Below, piece after piece: positions 27,614-38,036 of a DNA stretch of 64,000 nt. Within the stretch, counting starts at the first letter, position 1. Each line of letters opens with the position of its first letter. Under the pieces are notes generated by a model. It was not told the origin of the DNA. It did no database searches and saw only the letters and a list, made by a program, of their open reading frames with translations. The position numbers and the translations under genes were made by a program. This DNA comes from Pseudomonas fluorescens (GTDB taxonomy: Bacteria; Pseudomonadota; Gammaproteobacteria; Pseudomonadales; Pseudomonadaceae), in NCBI RefSeq assembly GCF_005938625.1, contig NZ_VCNJ01000017.1, positions 62,001-126,000 on the forward strand, written 5' to 3'.

Positions 27614-29530
27614 CTAGACCTTGAACCGCCCCACCAGCATCTGCAGATGCGTCCCCAGCCGCGCCAGCTCAACGCTGGACGCTGCGGTCTCTTCACTCGC
27701 CGCCGATGTCTGATCGGAGACATCCCGCACATTCAGCACGCTACGGTTGATCTCTTCAGCCACCGCGCTCTGCTGCTCGGCCGCTGCCGCAATCTGCTGG
27801 TTCATCGCCTGGATCGCCGACACCGTGCGGGTGATGCTCTCCAGCGAACCGCCGGCACGCCGGGTCAGCTCGACGCTGCTGTCAGTCAGGGTGCGGCTGT
27901 TGTCCATGATCGTCGCGACTTGCTGGGTGCCGTTCTGCAGGCCGACGATCAGCTCTTCGATCTCTTCGGTGGACTTCTGCGTGCGCTGCGCGAGGCTGCG
28001 CACTTCATCGGCCACCACGGCAAAGCCACGTCCCGCTTCACCGGCACGCGCCGCCTCGATGGCTGCGTTGAGCGCCAGCAGGTTGGTTTGCTGGGCCACG
28101 GATTTGATCACGTCGAGGACGCTGCCGATCTTGTCGCTTTCGCGCTTCAGTTCGCCCATGGCCTCGGTGGAGTGACCGACTTCAACGGCCAGACGCTCGA
28201 TCTGCGCGATCGCTTCGCCCACCACTTTGTCGCCCTCGCGGGCCTGTTGGTCAGCGGCGACGGCGGCTTCGGAAGCTTCTTCGGCGTTACGCGCGACTTC
28301 CTGCACGGTGGCCGCCATTTCGTTCATGGCGGTGGCGACCTGATCGGTCTCGATTTTCTGATTGTTGACCCCGGCACTGGTCTGCTCGGTCACCGCCGAC
28401 AGTTCTTCGGCAGCGCTGGCGATCTGAGTGACGCCATCGCTGATCCCTCCCACCAGTTCGCGCAGACCCTGAGTCATGCTTTGCATCGAGCGTTGCAGTT
28501 GGCCCAATTCGTCACGACGCAGGGACACCAGATTGTGGGTCAGGTCGCCAGCGGCCACGCGCTCGGCGACTTTCAGGGTCTGGTTCAGCGGGATGATGAT
28601 CTGCCGGGTGATCGCCCAAGCGGCCAGCAAGCCGAACGCGACGGCCAGCAAAGTGGCGATGATCAGCATGTTCTTGGCGTGCGCGGCATCGGTGTCGCGC
28701 ACCACGGTCTGCGATTCAGTGAGTTTCTTGCTGACGTCGATGAGGATGTCGCCCTGAGTCGACATGCGCGCGGCGGCCTTGGCGTTGTTGACCTGCGAGT
28801 CGCGGAACTGTGCAACTGCCGCACGATAGGCTTTGATCGAATCAGTGGCCTGTTGCAGGTTGGCAATGTGTTGCTCCGGCAGCTTGGCTGGCAGGCTGTC
28901 GAGGTTTTTCAGGGCGTTGTCGATGGCGTCGAGCGCCGGTTGCTCGGCTTCGGCCTTGCCGCTGTAGGTGTAGCCGCGCACCTGATAGCGCGCCTGTTGC
29001 AGCAGTTTGCTCAGGTCTATCACGCTGTTGAATTGCGCGACACTGTCGCCTTGCAGCATGGATTTTTCCACTTCGGCGACTTTCGCCACGGCATTGTCGG
29101 CACTGGCGCCGAGTTTGCTGCGAGCGTCTTCGCGCTGCACGGTGGCTTGGGTCATGTCGGCAAAAGCGCGTTTGTATTCGGCAACGGCGGCCAGTTGTTG
29201 ATCGACCATCGCCGCGTCGGACGGCTGTTCAATCAGGCTGCGCGCGGTTTGCAGGCCGCTGTCGAGTTTGTTGAGCAGATCGGTGACCGCGCCCGGGCCT
29301 TGTTCGCCACGGCGTGCTTCGTAGTCCAGACGCGCGAGGCGCAGGTCCTTGGTCAGCTCATTGAGGCTGGAGATAAAACCGAGCTTGTCACCACGGCTGA
29401 TAATGCCGCTCATGCCGGTCCAGCCGGTGAAGGTGATCAACAGTGTCAGCAACAGCACCAGGCCGAAACCGATTCCCAGCTTGCGTTTGACGCTGACGTT
29501 CCCAAGATTCTCGGCTAACCAACGGTACAT
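27614..29530 (-). CDS. Methyl-accepting chemotaxis protein, helical bimodular sensor (McpK/McpS-like)
   Basis: A 638-residue chemoreceptor. A first membrane helix (about 17-40) is followed by a long, almost wholly helical periplasmic sensor of about 240 residues, a second helix near 290, HAMP and a signalling hairpin with [16 protein letters not shown]. The all-helical sensor and the [13 protein letters not shown]-terminus fit HBM receptors, which bind organic acids. The syntenic gene in P. aeruginosa, next to rsmE-tatC, is as I recall McpK, an alpha-ketoglutarate receptor. The ligand here is inferred from that position and class. Confidence 0.88.
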   Translation of the reverse strand: MYRWLAENLGNVSVKRKLGIGFGLVLLLTLLITFTGWTGMSGIISRGDKLGFISSLNELTKDLRLARLDYEARRGEQGPGAVTDLLNKLDSGLQTARSLIEQPSDAAMVDQQLAAVAEYKRAFADMTQATVQREDARSKLGASADNAVAKVAEVEKSMLQGDSVAQFNSVIDLSKLLQQARYQVRGYTYSGKAEAEQPALDAIDNALKNLDSLPAKLPEQHIANLQQATDSIKAYRAAVAQFRDSQVNNAKAAARMSTQGDILIDVSKKLTESQTVVRDTDAAHAKNMLIIATLLAVAFGLLAAWAITRQIIIPLNQTLKVAERVAAGDLTHNLVSLRRDELGQLQRSMQSMTQGLRELVGGISDGVTQIASAAEELSAVTEQTSAGVNNQKIETDQVATAMNEMAATVQEVARNAEEASEAAVAADQQAREGDKVVGEAIAQIERLAVEVGHSTEAMGELKRESDKIGSVLDVIKSVAQQTNLLALNAAIEAARAGEAGRGFAVVADEVRSLAQRTQKSTEEIEELIVGLQNGTQQVATIMDNSRTLTDSSVELTRRAGGSLESITRTVSAIQAMNQQIAAAAEQQSAVAEEINRSVLNVRDVSDQTSAASEETAASSVELARLGTHLQMLVGRFKV

Positions 29531-29620
29531 GCGACGACTCCCCGACCACTAATTGGACTTATGGAGAGGGTATCGGCCGAATGATGGCAATCTGTAACAC
29601 CATTTATCCGGTGCGCAGAA

Positions 29621-30328
29621 TCAGAAGAGGCGGGCGAGCAGGGCGGTGACGGCGGTTTCGACGCGCAGGATGCGCTCGCCGAGCTGCACCGGTTGCAGGC
29701 CGGACTTGACCAGCAGATCGATCTCGTAGGGAATCCAGCCGCCTTCCGGGCCGATCGCCAGGGTGACCGGTTCGCTGAGGGCGCGCGGGCACGGCGGATA
29801 GTTACCGGGATGGCCGACCAGACCGAGAGTGCCTTCGGTAATCTCCGGCAGCCGGTCTTCAACGAAAGGCTTGAAGCGCTTTTCGATGATGATTTCCGGC
29901 AACACGGTATCGCGGGCCTGTTCGAGGCCGAGGATCAAGTTTTCGCGAATCGCCTCAGGCTCCAGAAACGGTGTCTGCCAGAAGCTTTTTTCGACCCGAT
30001 AGCTGTTGACCAGAATCACCTTCGACACGCCCATGGTCGCCACCGTCTGAAACACCCGACGGAGCATCTTCGGACGCGGTAGTGCGAGCACCAGCGTCAG
30101 CGGCAGTTTGGCCGGTGGCGGCTGATCGAGGCTGACGCGCAGCTCAGCTTCGCCTGTTTCCAGTCGCAGCAATTCAGCCGAGCCCATCAACCCGTCAATG
30201 CGCCCGACGCGCAGGCTGTCACCGACTTCCGAACGGTGAACTTCCTGCATGTGCGTCAGGCGTCGATCGCGCAGCACCACACGGTCGGCCGCAATGAAAT
30301 CGGCTTCTTCGAGCAACAGCAGGTTCAT
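29621..30328 (-). CDS. rsmE: 16S rRNA (uracil-1498-N3) methyltransferase RsmE
   Basis: A 235-residue SPOUT-class methyltransferase that modifies U1498 of 16S rRNA. A small N-terminal PUA-like part (about 1-70, [12 protein letters not shown]) precedes a knotted methyltransferase domain ending in LAIGPEGGW, the SAM-binding loop. Its start overlaps the tatC stop by four bases, so it is the last gene of the tat run. Confidence 0.94.
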   Translation of the reverse strand: MNLLLLEEADFIAADRVVLRDRRLTHMQEVHRSEVGDSLRVGRIDGLMGSAELLRLETGEAELRVSLDQPPPAKLPLTLVLALPRPKMLRRVFQTVATMGVSKVILVNSYRVEKSFWQTPFLEPEAIRENLILGLEQARDTVLPEIIIEKRFKPFVEDRLPEITEGTLGLVGHPGNYPPCPRALSEPVTLAIGPEGGWIPYEIDLLVKSGLQPVQLGERILRVETAVTALLARLF

Positions 30329-31116
30329 GCCTGGGTCGCTGGCGGCTGGTCGTTGTGGTCGTCGGCCGGGTTCTGGTCCGGGCGTTCGCGCTTGCTGATC
30401 AAACCGCCGAACAGAATGCCGATTTCAAACAGCATCCACATCGGCACGGCCAGCAGGGTCTGCGAAAAGATGTCCGGCGGCGTCAGGATCATGCCGACCA
30501 CGAAGCAGCCGATGATCACGTACGGGCGGATTTTCTTCAGGTATTTGACGTCGACCACGCCGATCCACACCAGCAGCACCACGGCCACCGGGATCTCGAA
30601 CGCTACGCCGAAGGCGAAGAACAGGGTCATGACGAAATCGAGGTAACTGGCGATGTCGGTCATCATTTCCACGCCGGCCGGGGTGGCAGCGGCGAAGAAT
30701 TTGAAGATCAGCGGGAACACGAAGTAATAGGCGAACGCCATGCCGGTGTAGAACAGCAAAATGCTGGAAACCAGCAGCGGCACCGCGATGCGCTTCTCGT
30801 GCTTGTACAGGCCCGGCGCGATAAAGCCCCAGATCTGATGCAGGATCACCGGGATCGCGAGGAACAGCGAAACCATCATCGTCAGTTTCAGCGGCGTCAG
30901 GAACGGCGACGACACATCGGTGGCGATCATCGTTGCGCCGACCGGCAGGTACTGGCGCAGCGGCGTCGAGACGAAGGTGTAGATCTGCTGGGTGAAGGCG
31001 AACAACCCGGCGAAGATAATGAAGATCGCCGCCACACAACGCAGCAGGCGGGTGCGCAACTCGGTGAGGTGCGAAACCAGCGGCATGTGCTGGTCGTTTT
31101 CGGGGAGATCGCTCAT
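30325..31116 (-). CDS. tatC: Sec-independent translocase subunit TatC
   Basis: A 263-residue inner-membrane protein with six predicted helices, starting with the conserved [11 protein letters not shown] that contacts twin-arginine signals. It is the signal-receptor core of the Tat translocon that exports folded proteins. It overlaps tatB and rsmE by four bases on either side. Confidence 0.96.
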   Translation of the reverse strand: MSDLPENDQHMPLVSHLTELRTRLLRCVAAIFIIFAGLFAFTQQIYTFVSTPLRQYLPVGATMIATDVSSPFLTPLKLTMMVSLFLAIPVILHQIWGFIAPGLYKHEKRIAVPLLVSSILLFYTGMAFAYYFVFPLIFKFFAAATPAGVEMMTDIASYLDFVMTLFFAFGVAFEIPVAVVLLVWIGVVDVKYLKKIRPYVIIGCFVVGMILTPPDIFSQTLLAVPMWMLFEIGILFGGLISKRERPDQNPADDHNDQPPATQA

Positions 31117-31589
31117 GGGGCTCGCGGCGGCAAAGTGGTGTCGTGAGGCGCGGGTGTGATCGGCGCGGCGGTTGGAGACACGTGTTCAACCGAGGTTTCT
31201 GTAGCAGCAGGCACGGGTTCTGCCGGCGCTTCAACGGTAGTAGGCGCTGGTGCTGGTGCTGGTGCAACAGTAGGAGCAACTGCCGTAGTCGGCGCATGAA
31301 TCGTCTGCTGACCCACATGCTCAACCGGCGTCGGCTCTTGCTGAACCGGCGTGAAAATCTTCCGCGCCTCTTGCTCCAGCGACAGAATGTGCTCGTTGTG
31401 CAGTTGCCGACGGATCTCGTCGGCGCCGATTTCACGCTCAACTTCCTGTTTGATCGCGTTGAAGCTGCGTTTCAGCCGTCCGACCCACAGGCCAGCGGTG
31501 CGTGCAGCGCCCGGCAAACGCTCGGGGCCCAGCACCAGCAGGGCGACGAGGCCGACGAGCAGCAGTTCAGAGAAGCTGATACCAAACAT
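31113..31589 (-). CDS. tatB: Sec-independent translocase subunit TatB
   Basis: A 158-residue protein with one N-terminal membrane helix ([20 protein letters not shown]), the GPERLP hinge, an amphipathic helix, and a long low-complexity Pro/Thr/Ala/Val-rich tail from about residue 75. TatB forms the receptor complex with TatC. The tail is longer and more proline-rich than in E. coli, which is common in Pseudomonas. Confidence 0.94.
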   Translation of the reverse strand: MFGISFSELLLVGLVALLVLGPERLPGAARTAGLWVGRLKRSFNAIKQEVEREIGADEIRRQLHNEHILSLEQEARKIFTPVQQEPTPVEHVGQQTIHAPTTAVAPTVAPAPAPAPTTVEAPAEPVPAATETSVEHVSPTAAPITPAPHDTTLPPRAP

Positions 31590-31599
31590 TAGTCAGTGC

Positions 31600-31881
31600 T
31601 CACACGTCTTTGCGGATCGGCTCTTCAACTTTCTGCGCCTGCACGTCGATGGTGTGCGGCGGGTTGGCCTGAGCGGTGGCTTGCGGCTGCACCGGTGGTA
31701 CCGGTTGCGCAGGCGTCACGGTTGGATCAGCGGCAGGTTTTTCGTCGTCGTTCATGGCTTTGCGGAAGCCCTTGATCGACTCGCCAACGTCAGTGCCGAG
31801 GTTTTTCAGTTTCTTGGTGCCGAACACCAACACCACGACAACCAGAATGACGATCCAGTGTTTCCAGTCAAAAATGCCCAT
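31600..31881 (-). CDS. tatA: Sec-independent translocase subunit TatA
   Basis: A 93-residue protein with one N-terminal helix ([12 protein letters not shown]), the [10 protein letters not shown] hinge and an amphipathic helix, then a Pro/Gln/Ala-rich tail. TatA oligomerises to form the Tat pore. I place the start at 31881 (MGIFDWKHW), preceded by AGAGGAACAGC; the open frame runs upstream to 31971 through the hisE end. Confidence 0.95.
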   Translation of the reverse strand: MGIFDWKHWIVILVVVVLVFGTKKLKNLGTDVGESIKGFRKAMNDDEKPAADPTVTPAQPVPPVQPQATAQANPPHTIDVQAQKVEEPIRKDV

Positions 31882-31906
31882 GTTGCTGTTCCTCTCTAAA
31901 AGTTGT

Positions 31907-32239
31907 TCAGGCGTACGGACGCGAGGCTTTCTCGACGTGTCCGGACAGGCCGAAGCGGCGATCCAGCTCATCCAGCACAGCCTGCGGATGCTGCCCCAGT
32001 TGGGCGAGCATGACCATGCTGTGGAACCACAGGTCGGCAGTCTCGTAGATCACGTCGCTGCAGTCGCCGCTGATCGCAGCGTCCTTGGCGGCAATAATGG
32101 TTTCGACCGACTCTTCGCCGACTTTCTCCAGAATCTTGTTCAAACCCTTGTGATACAGACTAGCCACATAGGAGCTGTCGGCGGCTGCGCCTTTGCGCTC
32201 TTCAAGTACCTGAGCGAGGCGGGTCAGGGTGTCACTCAT
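31907..32239 (-). CDS. hisE: Phosphoribosyl-ATP pyrophosphatase HisE
   Basis: A 110-residue all-helical NTP-pyrophosphohydrolase that converts PR-ATP to PR-AMP in histidine synthesis. It contains the EExxE-type metal motif ([14 protein letters not shown]) and the downstream [11 protein letters not shown] helix. As usual in pseudomonads it is separate from HisI; here it overlaps hisI by eight bases. Confidence 0.95.
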   Translation of the reverse strand: MSDTLTRLAQVLEERKGAAADSSYVASLYHKGLNKILEKVGEESVETIIAAKDAAISGDCSDVIYETADLWFHSMVMLAQLGQHPQAVLDELDRRFGLSGHVEKASRPYA

Positions 32240-32633
32240 GTTTGTGTCCTGCGGAATAGATAGCGTGCGGGTCTTTCAGAACCGGGTCGACGGTTTTCCA
32301 GTCGCCGTTCTCGAAGACACGGTAAAAGCAGCTTTGACGGCCGGTATGGCAAGCGATGTCGCCGATCTGTTCGACCATCAGGATGATCACGTCGGCGTCA
32401 CAGTCCAGACGCATTTCATGCAGCGTCTGTACATGGCCGGACTCTTCGCCCTTGCGCCACAGCTTGCCACGGGAACGTGACCAGTAGATTGCACGGTTTT
32501 CCGCAGCGGTCAGTTCGAGCGCTTCGCGGTTCATCCAGGCCATCATCAGCACACGTCCGGTCTTGTGATCCTGGGCAATCGCCGGCACCAGGCCATCAGC
32601 GTCCCACTTGATCTCGTCCAGCCAGTTTTTCAT
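32232..32633 (-). CDS. hisI: Phosphoribosyl-AMP cyclohydrolase HisI
   Basis: A 133-residue zinc enzyme that opens the adenine ring of PR-AMP in histidine synthesis. Metal ligands are visible in RLDCDADVI and in [11 protein letters not shown], with the [13 protein letters not shown] active-site segment before them. I choose the ATG at 32633 ([10 protein letters not shown]); a TTG two codons upstream is possible. A family E repeat lies between it and ubiB. Confidence 0.95.
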   Translation of the reverse strand: MKNWLDEIKWDADGLVPAIAQDHKTGRVLMMAWMNREALELTAAENRAIYWSRSRGKLWRKGEESGHVQTLHEMRLDCDADVIILMVEQIGDIACHTGRQSCFYRVFENGDWKTVDPVLKDPHAIYSAGHKHE

Positions 32634-32650
32634 CTTCAATTCCCGAAACG

Positions 32651-32746
32651 CAGCTACAAGCTTTGAGCTTCAAGCTGCAAGTAAAAGCAGATTGCGGTGT
32701 TCCAGTATCGTCAGGCTTGCAGCTCGCAGCTTATAACTTGCAGCTG
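32651..32746. repeat. AGCTTGCAGCTTG-type repeat, family E copy 1
   Basis: Alternating AGCTACAAGCTTTGAGCTTC and GCTTGCAGCTCGCAGCTTAT arms between ubiB and hisI. A similar cluster is at 43828-43894. Confidence 0.6.
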
Positions 32747-32753
32747 ATTCGTG

Positions 32754-34358
32754 CTATCGGCGAACGACCAGATACAAGCCCACGGCCACCATGATTCCGG
32801 CTGGCCAATGTCCCAATTCGTTTAGCGGGCCACCGATGGCGAGGATCACCCCGCCGGTCAGATGCGCGCAACCGAGCAGGCGCAGGAACCAGTCGTCCTT
32901 GCGTTTATGCCACGGTGGCGGCGGGTCGTAGGCGTGCGGCTGGGACATACGTTCGAGCAGATCGCGGGCCATATTCGCCAGATGCGGCAACTGTTCGAAC
33001 TGGCTCTGCACGTTGCCGAGCAAGGCTTTCGGGCTGACGCGCTCGCGCATCCAGCGCTCCAGGAACGGCTGCGCGGTGTTCCACAGATCCAGATCCGGAT
33101 ACAGCTGACGGCCAAGACCTTCGATGTTCAGCAGGGTCTTTTGCAGCAGCACCAGTTGCGGCTGCACTTCCATGTTGAAGCGCCGCGCGGTCTGGAACAG
33201 GCGCATCAGCACCTGGCCAAATGAAATATCTTTTAACGGTTTTTCGAAGATCGGTTCGCACACCGTGCGGATAGCTGCCTCGAATTCGTTGAGTTTGGTT
33301 TCCGCCGGCACCCAGCCCGAATCGATGTGCAATTGCGCCACACGCCGATAGTCACGCTTGAAGAACGCGAACAGATTGCGCGCCAGATAATCCTGGTCTT
33401 CCGGGGTCAGGCTGCCGACGATACCGCAGTCGATCGCAATGTATTGCGGGCTCCACGGATTGACGGTGCTGACGAAGATGTTGCCCGGGTGCATGTCGGC
33501 ATGGAAGAAACTGTCGCGGAACACTTGGGTGAAGAAAATCTCCACGCCGCGTTCGGCGAGCATTTTCATGTCGGTGCGCTGATCGGCGAGGGTCGCCAGA
33601 TCGGTGACCTGAATGCCGTAGATGCGCTCCATCACCAGCACTTTCGGCCGGCACCAGTCCCAATAGACTTGCGGCACGTACAGCAGCGGCGAACCTTCGA
33701 AGTTGCGCTTCAACTGGCTGGCGTTGGCCGCCTCGCGCAGCAGATCGAGTTCGTCGTAGATGGTTTTTTCGTAGTCCTGGACCACGTCGACCGGGTGCAG
33801 CAGGCGCGCGTCGGCCGAGACCTTTTCGGCGGCGCGGGCAAGGATGAACAGCCACGCCAGATCCTGCGCGATGATCGGTTTCAGGCCCGGACGGATGACC
33901 TTGACCACGACTTCTTCGCCGGTTTTCAGTTGCGCGGCATGCACCTGCGCCACCGAGGCCGAGGCCAGCGGTTCGACGTCGAAACGGCTGAACACGTCGC
34001 TGATCTTCTTGCCCAGCTGTTCTTCGATCAGCTTGACCGACAGCTGTGAATCGAACGGCGGCACGCGATCCTGCAAGCGCATCAGCTCATCGGCGATGTC
34101 TTCTTGCAGCAAATCGCGGCGGGTCGAGAGAATCTGCCCGAACTTGATGAAAATCGGCCCGAGATCCTGCAACGCCAGACGCAAACGCGCGCCCCGGCTC
34201 AGATCCAGCGGCTTGCGCGGGAACCAGCGCCACGGCAGCACATAGCGCAGCGCCAGGAGGAACCAGGGCAGCGGCAGATCGAACAGCAGGTCATCGAGAC
34301 GGTAGCGGATCACGACGCGCTGGATGCGCAACAGACGGCGGACGGCAAGCAGCTTCAT
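32754..34358 (-). CDS. ubiB: Ubiquinone biosynthesis regulatory protein kinase UbiB
   Basis: A 534-residue atypical (ABC1/ADCK) kinase-like protein needed for ubiquinone synthesis. It has the family KxGQ motif ([14 protein letters not shown]), the catalytic-type [10 protein letters not shown] and AIDCGIVG segments, and two C-terminal membrane helices. It overlaps ubiJ by four bases. Confidence 0.95.
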   Translation of the reverse strand: MKLLAVRRLLRIQRVVIRYRLDDLLFDLPLPWFLLALRYVLPWRWFPRKPLDLSRGARLRLALQDLGPIFIKFGQILSTRRDLLQEDIADELMRLQDRVPPFDSQLSVKLIEEQLGKKISDVFSRFDVEPLASASVAQVHAAQLKTGEEVVVKVIRPGLKPIIAQDLAWLFILARAAEKVSADARLLHPVDVVQDYEKTIYDELDLLREAANASQLKRNFEGSPLLYVPQVYWDWCRPKVLVMERIYGIQVTDLATLADQRTDMKMLAERGVEIFFTQVFRDSFFHADMHPGNIFVSTVNPWSPQYIAIDCGIVGSLTPEDQDYLARNLFAFFKRDYRRVAQLHIDSGWVPAETKLNEFEAAIRTVCEPIFEKPLKDISFGQVLMRLFQTARRFNMEVQPQLVLLQKTLLNIEGLGRQLYPDLDLWNTAQPFLERWMRERVSPKALLGNVQSQFEQLPHLANMARDLLERMSQPHAYDPPPPWHKRKDDWFLRLLGCAHLTGGVILAIGGPLNELGHWPAGIMVAVGLYLVVRR

Positions 34359-34978
34359 GCGTTATCGCTTGGGTCGAGGGATCGGGAAAGGCGCTCGAAA
34401 CGCGCCTCGAGACGTTCCAGATCAAGTTTGATCCGGTCCAGTTCGCTGAACCGCGCTTCGGCTTCGCGCTGCCCGACGAGGGTGCGCGATTCTTCGGCGA
34501 GGTATTCGGCGAGATTCTGGTTGAGGCTGGCAAATCCTTGTTGATACCAGCGCGTGCGGCTGCGCAGGTGACCACCAATCAGTTGCGTGGCGACCGGGCC
34601 GAGCCAGCGCGAGAGTTCGTACTCCCAGTCCAGCTCAAGGTCTTGCAGCACACCGGCCAGCTCCAGCAGCACGCCGCTGTCGCCATCGAGCTCGACTTCC
34701 GGGGCGTGCAACACCGCGGTCTTGTCTTTACTCAGGGCCAGTTTGATCAGGCTCGAGGCCGGGGCGCGCAAGGTGCAGTCGACGCCGGTTTCCCAGTGCG
34801 ATGCCACCATCAAGCCTTCGTCGCTCGGCAAGATGAACAGTTGCAGCGCCGGGCTGCGGCAGTCGACGGCAATCACCTTGCCGGTCAAATGCGCCAGGCG
34901 CGGCAGCGCCGTGCTGTCGAGACGCAGCACCCGGTTGAGGCCGAGTTCAACGCTGGCGAGCAGCCCGGTGAGCAACAT
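34355..34978 (-). CDS. ubiJ: Ubiquinone biosynthesis accessory factor UbiJ
   Basis: A 207-residue protein with an SCP2-like lipid-binding domain (about 10-110) and a C-terminal coiled coil ([19 protein letters not shown]). UbiJ organises the soluble ubiquinone-synthesis complex with UbiK. It lies between ubiE and ubiB, with a one-base overlap to ubiE and a four-base overlap to ubiB. Confidence 0.92.
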   Translation of the reverse strand: MLLTGLLASVELGLNRVLRLDSTALPRLAHLTGKVIAVDCRSPALQLFILPSDEGLMVASHWETGVDCTLRAPASSLIKLALSKDKTAVLHAPEVELDGDSGVLLELAGVLQDLELDWEYELSRWLGPVATQLIGGHLRSRTRWYQQGFASLNQNLAEYLAEESRTLVGQREAEARFSELDRIKLDLERLEARFERLSRSLDPSDNA

Positions 34979-35748
34979 CAGGGCTTGATGCCGCGGTGCA
35001 GGGCGACGATGCCTGCGGTCATGTTGTGATAGGTCACGCGGTCGAAACCGGCGTCGACCATCATCGACTTCAGGGTTTCCTGATTCGGGTGCATGCGGAT
35101 CGATTCGGCCAGGTAGCGATAACTTTCCGAGTCGTTGGTGATCAGCTTGCCCATCAGCGGCATGAAGGCGAACGAGTAGGCGTCGTAGGCTTTCGACATC
35201 AGCGCGTTGGTCGGCTTGGAGAATTCCAGCACCAGCAAACGACCGCCAGGCTTGAGCACGCGCAGCATCGAACGCAGGGCGTCTTCTTTATGCGTCACGT
35301 TGCGCAGGCCGAAGGCGATGGTCACGCAGTCGAAATGGTTGTCCGGGAACGGCAGTTTTTCGGCGTCCGCCTGCACGAATTCGACGTTGCCGGCGACACC
35401 CAGATCGAGCAGGCGGTCACGGCCGACCTTGAGCATGGATTCGTTGATGTCAGCCAAAACGACCTGACCGGTCGGGCCGACCAGGTGCGAGAATTTTTTG
35501 GTCAGGTCACCGGTACCACCGGCGATGTCCAGCACGCGGTTACCGCTGCGCACGCCAGACAGTTCGATCGCGAATCGCTTCCACAGACGGTGCATGCCGC
35601 CCGACAGAAGGTCGTTCATCAGGTCGTACTTGGCGGCTACCGAGTGGAAAACCTCAGCGACTTTTTCCGCTTTCTGGCTTTCCGGAACGTTTTTGAAGCC
35701 GAAGTGAGTGGTGGGTTCGGCATCGCTGCCTTTGCGCTGATCAGTCAT
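34978..35748 (-). CDS. ubiE: Ubiquinone/menaquinone methyltransferase UbiE
   Basis: A 256-residue class I SAM-dependent C-methyltransferase of quinone synthesis. SAM motif I is [11 protein letters not shown], with the acidic ADINESML and the family signature [18 protein letters not shown] use the ATG at 35748 (MTDQRKG), which gives the usual length; the frame is open to 35877. It leads the ubiE-ubiJ-ubiB run. Confidence 0.96.
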   Translation of the reverse strand: MTDQRKGSDAEPTTHFGFKNVPESQKAEKVAEVFHSVAAKYDLMNDLLSGGMHRLWKRFAIELSGVRSGNRVLDIAGGTGDLTKKFSHLVGPTGQVVLADINESMLKVGRDRLLDLGVAGNVEFVQADAEKLPFPDNHFDCVTIAFGLRNVTHKEDALRSMLRVLKPGGRLLVLEFSKPTNALMSKAYDAYSFAFMPLMGKLITNDSESYRYLAESIRMHPNQETLKSMMVDAGFDRVTYHNMTAGIVALHRGIKP

Positions 35749-35914
35749 ATCGCTGTCACCAAAAGAGAATGCGCGACATTCTAATCCCCAAGCCATGCTT
35801 TGTCTTGGAATGGCTAAAGGTAAGATGGGCAACCTTCGGGACGATTTGCCGCAGCGGCGGTCAAGATTTACCGACACATCTTTTTCGCCCCATTCAAAAA
35901 GCAGGAGTCAATCA

Positions 35915-36190
35915 ATGGCCAAAATCACTGTTGAGCGTGCCCACAATCTGGGTAAGGAAGCCGCCCGCGAGAAGGCCGACAAGCTGGCGCAAAAACTCTC
36001 CGAGCAATACGGCCTGGAGCCGCAATGGTCCGGCGACACCCTGAACCTCAAACGTTCGGGCGTGAAAGGCGCGGTGCATGTGGCGGACGATTCGATCAAG
36101 GTCGACGTCGAGCTGGGCCTGATGATGTCGGCCATGAGCGGCATGATCAAAGCCGAAATCGAAAAAGCCCTCGATAAAGCGCTGGTCTGA
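35915..36190 (+). CDS. Polyhydroxyalkanoic acid system family protein
   Basis: A 91-residue protein of the PHA-granule-region family, beginning MAKITVERAHNLG and ending with a helical AEIEKALDKAL. These small proteins occur near pha genes; their function is not known. The start at 35915 follows CAGGAGT. It is divergent from ubiE and upstream of phaI-phaF, separated by a family C repeat. Confidence 0.85.
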   Translation: MAKITVERAHNLGKEAAREKADKLAQKLSEQYGLEPQWSGDTLNLKRSGVKGAVHVADDSIKVDVELGLMMSAMSGMIKAEIEKALDKALV

Positions 36191-36192
36191 AC

Positions 36193-36272
36193 ATCAAAAG
36201 ATCGCAGCCTTCGGCAGCTCCTGCAGGGGTACACATTCCCCTGTAGGAGCTGCCGAAGGCTGCGATCTTTTC
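36193..36272. repeat. REP-type inverted repeat, family C copy 3
   Basis: ATCAAAAGATCGCAGCCTTC ... CTGTAGGAGCTGCCGAAGGC. The arms are in the inside-out order relative to copies 1 and 4. Confidence 0.82.
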
Positions 36273-36395
36273 GTTCAGGCAACACCGATTCATGTCAGTT
36301 GTTAGGGTGCCGTTTCTAATTTTTCTGCCTACTTTGTGCCAGAGCCCGACACTTTCGCGGGCAGTTCCTCAAACCTTCTGCGCGTGAGGTGCACC

Positions 36396-36818
36396 ATGGC
36401 CAAAGTAATTTTGAAGAAAAAAATCGACGCTTCGACTTCTGCTCTGAGCGACGTCAAATCCTATGCCCGCAAGATCTGGCTGGCAGGCCTGGGTGCCTAC
36501 GCCAAGGTCGGCCAAGAGGGCAACGAGTACTTTCAAGAGTTGATCAAGGCTGGTCAAACTGTTGAAAAGAAAGGTAAAAAAGCTGTCACCGAAAAACTCG
36601 AAGCGGCCAACGCCGAGATCGATGAAGCGAAGAGCGAAGTGAGTTCTTTCAAAGGTCGTGTCGAAGTTCAACTCGACAAGGTCGAGAAGGCGTTCGACTC
36701 CCGCGTAGCAAGCGCCTTGAATCGTATCGGCATTCCGTCTAAACATGACGTTGAGACACTCTCTGCTAAGCTCGATGAGCTGACGGCATTGCTCGAACGC
36801 GTCGCGCGTAAATCTTAA
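36396..36818 (+). CDS. phaI: PHA granule-associated phasin PhaI
   Basis: A 140-residue phasin that coats medium-chain PHA granules. It shares the YARKIWLAGLGAYAKV segment with the N-terminal half of PhaF, then a long amphipathic helix (EKKGKKAVTEKLEAANAEI). The ATG at 36396 is used because it matches the family start. It is ten bases upstream of phaF, so the two are co-transcribed, opposite to the phaC1ZC2D run. Confidence 0.94.
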   Translation: MAKVILKKKIDASTSALSDVKSYARKIWLAGLGAYAKVGQEGNEYFQELIKAGQTVEKKGKKAVTEKLEAANAEIDEAKSEVSSFKGRVEVQLDKVEKAFDSRVASALNRIGIPSKHDVETLSAKLDELTALLERVARKS

Positions 36819-36828
36819 GGAGAACGGG

Positions 36829-37764
36829 ATGGCTGGTAAAAAGAACACCGATAAAGAAGGCAGCTCGTGGATCGGGAAAGTCGAAGACTACTCCCGCAAA
36901 ATCTGGCTGGCTGGTTTAGGCGTGTACTCGAAGATCGACACTGACGGCAGCAAGCTCTTCGATACATTGGTCAAAGACGGCGAGAAAGCCGAGAAGCTCA
37001 CCAAGTCCGCAGTAGGCAAAAAAGTCGATGCCGCCAAGGACTCTGCTTCTTCGGCCAAGTCGCGCATCAGCGGCGTGAAAGATCGCGCACTGGGCAAGTG
37101 GGACGAGCTGGAAGGGGCTTTCGACAAGCGCCTGAACAGCGCGATTTCGCGCCTCGGTGTACCGAGCCGCAATGAAGTCAAAGCGCTCAACAGCAAGGTC
37201 GACACACTGACCAAACAGATCGAAAAACTCACCGGTCTGAAAGCTCAGCCTGTGGCGGCGAAAACCGCAGCAGCAAAACCGGCAGCCAAAACCGCAGCGG
37301 CCAAACCAGCGGCAAAATCCGCTGCCAAGCCTCTGGCCAAAGCGGCGGCTAAACCCGCAGCAAAAGCAGCGGCCAAGCCTGCTGCGAAAACGGCCGCCGC
37401 CAAACCAGCAGCAAAAGCCGCAGCCAAACCGGTTGCCGCCAAAGCCGCTGCCAAACCGGCCGCTAAACCGGCCGCTAAACCTGCAGCCAAAACTGCAGCG
37501 AAACCAGCGGCCAAGCCAGCAGCGAAAACCGCCGCCGCCAAACCGGCTGCCAAGCCTGCGGCCAAACCGGCTGCGGCGAAGAAGCCTGCTGTGAAAAAAC
37601 CGGCTGCACCGAAAGCCGCTGCGCCGAAGCCAGCAGCACCTGCTGCAGCCAAGCCGGCCACCCCGGCAGCTCCGGTGAGCGCGTCGAACTCCGCCGCGGC
37701 ACCGACTCCGGTGGCCACCCCGACTGTTGCATCGACGCCGTCGACGCCAACCAGTCAGTCCTGA
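36829..37764 (+). CDS. phaF: PHA granule protein PhaF with histone-like tail
   Basis: A 311-residue protein in two parts. Residues 1-138 form a phasin domain (YSRKIWLAGLGVYSKID). Residues about 139-285 are a histone-H1-like run of AAKPA repeats, rich in Lys and Ala, followed by a Pro/Thr/Ser end. In P. putida PhaF binds granules through the first part and DNA through the second, helping granules segregate. The ATG follows AAGGAGAACGGG. A terminator follows. Confidence 0.95.
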   Translation: MAGKKNTDKEGSSWIGKVEDYSRKIWLAGLGVYSKIDTDGSKLFDTLVKDGEKAEKLTKSAVGKKVDAAKDSASSAKSRISGVKDRALGKWDELEGAFDKRLNSAISRLGVPSRNEVKALNSKVDTLTKQIEKLTGLKAQPVAAKTAAAKPAAKTAAAKPAAKSAAKPLAKAAAKPAAKAAAKPAAKTAAAKPAAKAAAKPVAAKAAAKPAAKPAAKPAAKTAAKPAAKPAAKTAAAKPAAKPAAKPAAAKKPAVKKPAAPKAAAPKPAAPAAAKPATPAAPVSASNSAAAPTPVATPTVASTPSTPTSQS

Positions 37765-37779
37765 TTCTTCAGGGCAAAA

Positions 37780-37815
37780 TAAAACGCCCGGCCTGTGAAG
37801 GTCGGGCGTTTTTGT
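37780..37815 (+). terminator. Rho-independent terminator of phaIF
   Basis: AAACGCCCGGCC-TGTGAA-GGTCGGGCGTTT stem followed by TTT, just downstream of phaF. Confidence 0.92.
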
Positions 37816-37830
37816 TTGTGGTTTTTAAAA

Positions 37831-38031
37831 GCTTACCCTCACCCCAGCCCTCTCCCTAAGGGAGAGGGGGCCGACCGAGGTGTCTTGTGTCGTACGTCGA
37901 CCTGAACGATCGAGTCGATTATGGATTCGGTAAAGCACGATCAGGTCAGCGTAACTCTTGAGCAACCCCCGATCAGTCCCCTCTCCCTCCGGGCGGTCCG
38001 ACGTTTCGGGAGGGCTAGGGTGAGGGGCTTT
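37831..38031. repeat. Long palindromic intergenic repeat, family D copy 3
   Basis: ACCCTCACCCCAGCCCTCTC to GGGCTAGGGTGAGGGG. It is a longer version with an internal CGACCTGAAC/GATCAGGTCAG pair and a right arm interrupted by GGTCCGACGTTTCGG. It lies between the convergent phaF and phaD 3' ends. Confidence 0.82.
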
Positions 38032-38036
38032 TGATT

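Noticed and set aside
37245..37718. 157-codon Ala/Gly-rich open frame antisense to the phaF tail
   Set aside because: It is the complement of the AAKPA repeats, which gives a periodic AAGLAAG string. No ribosome site or homology signal.
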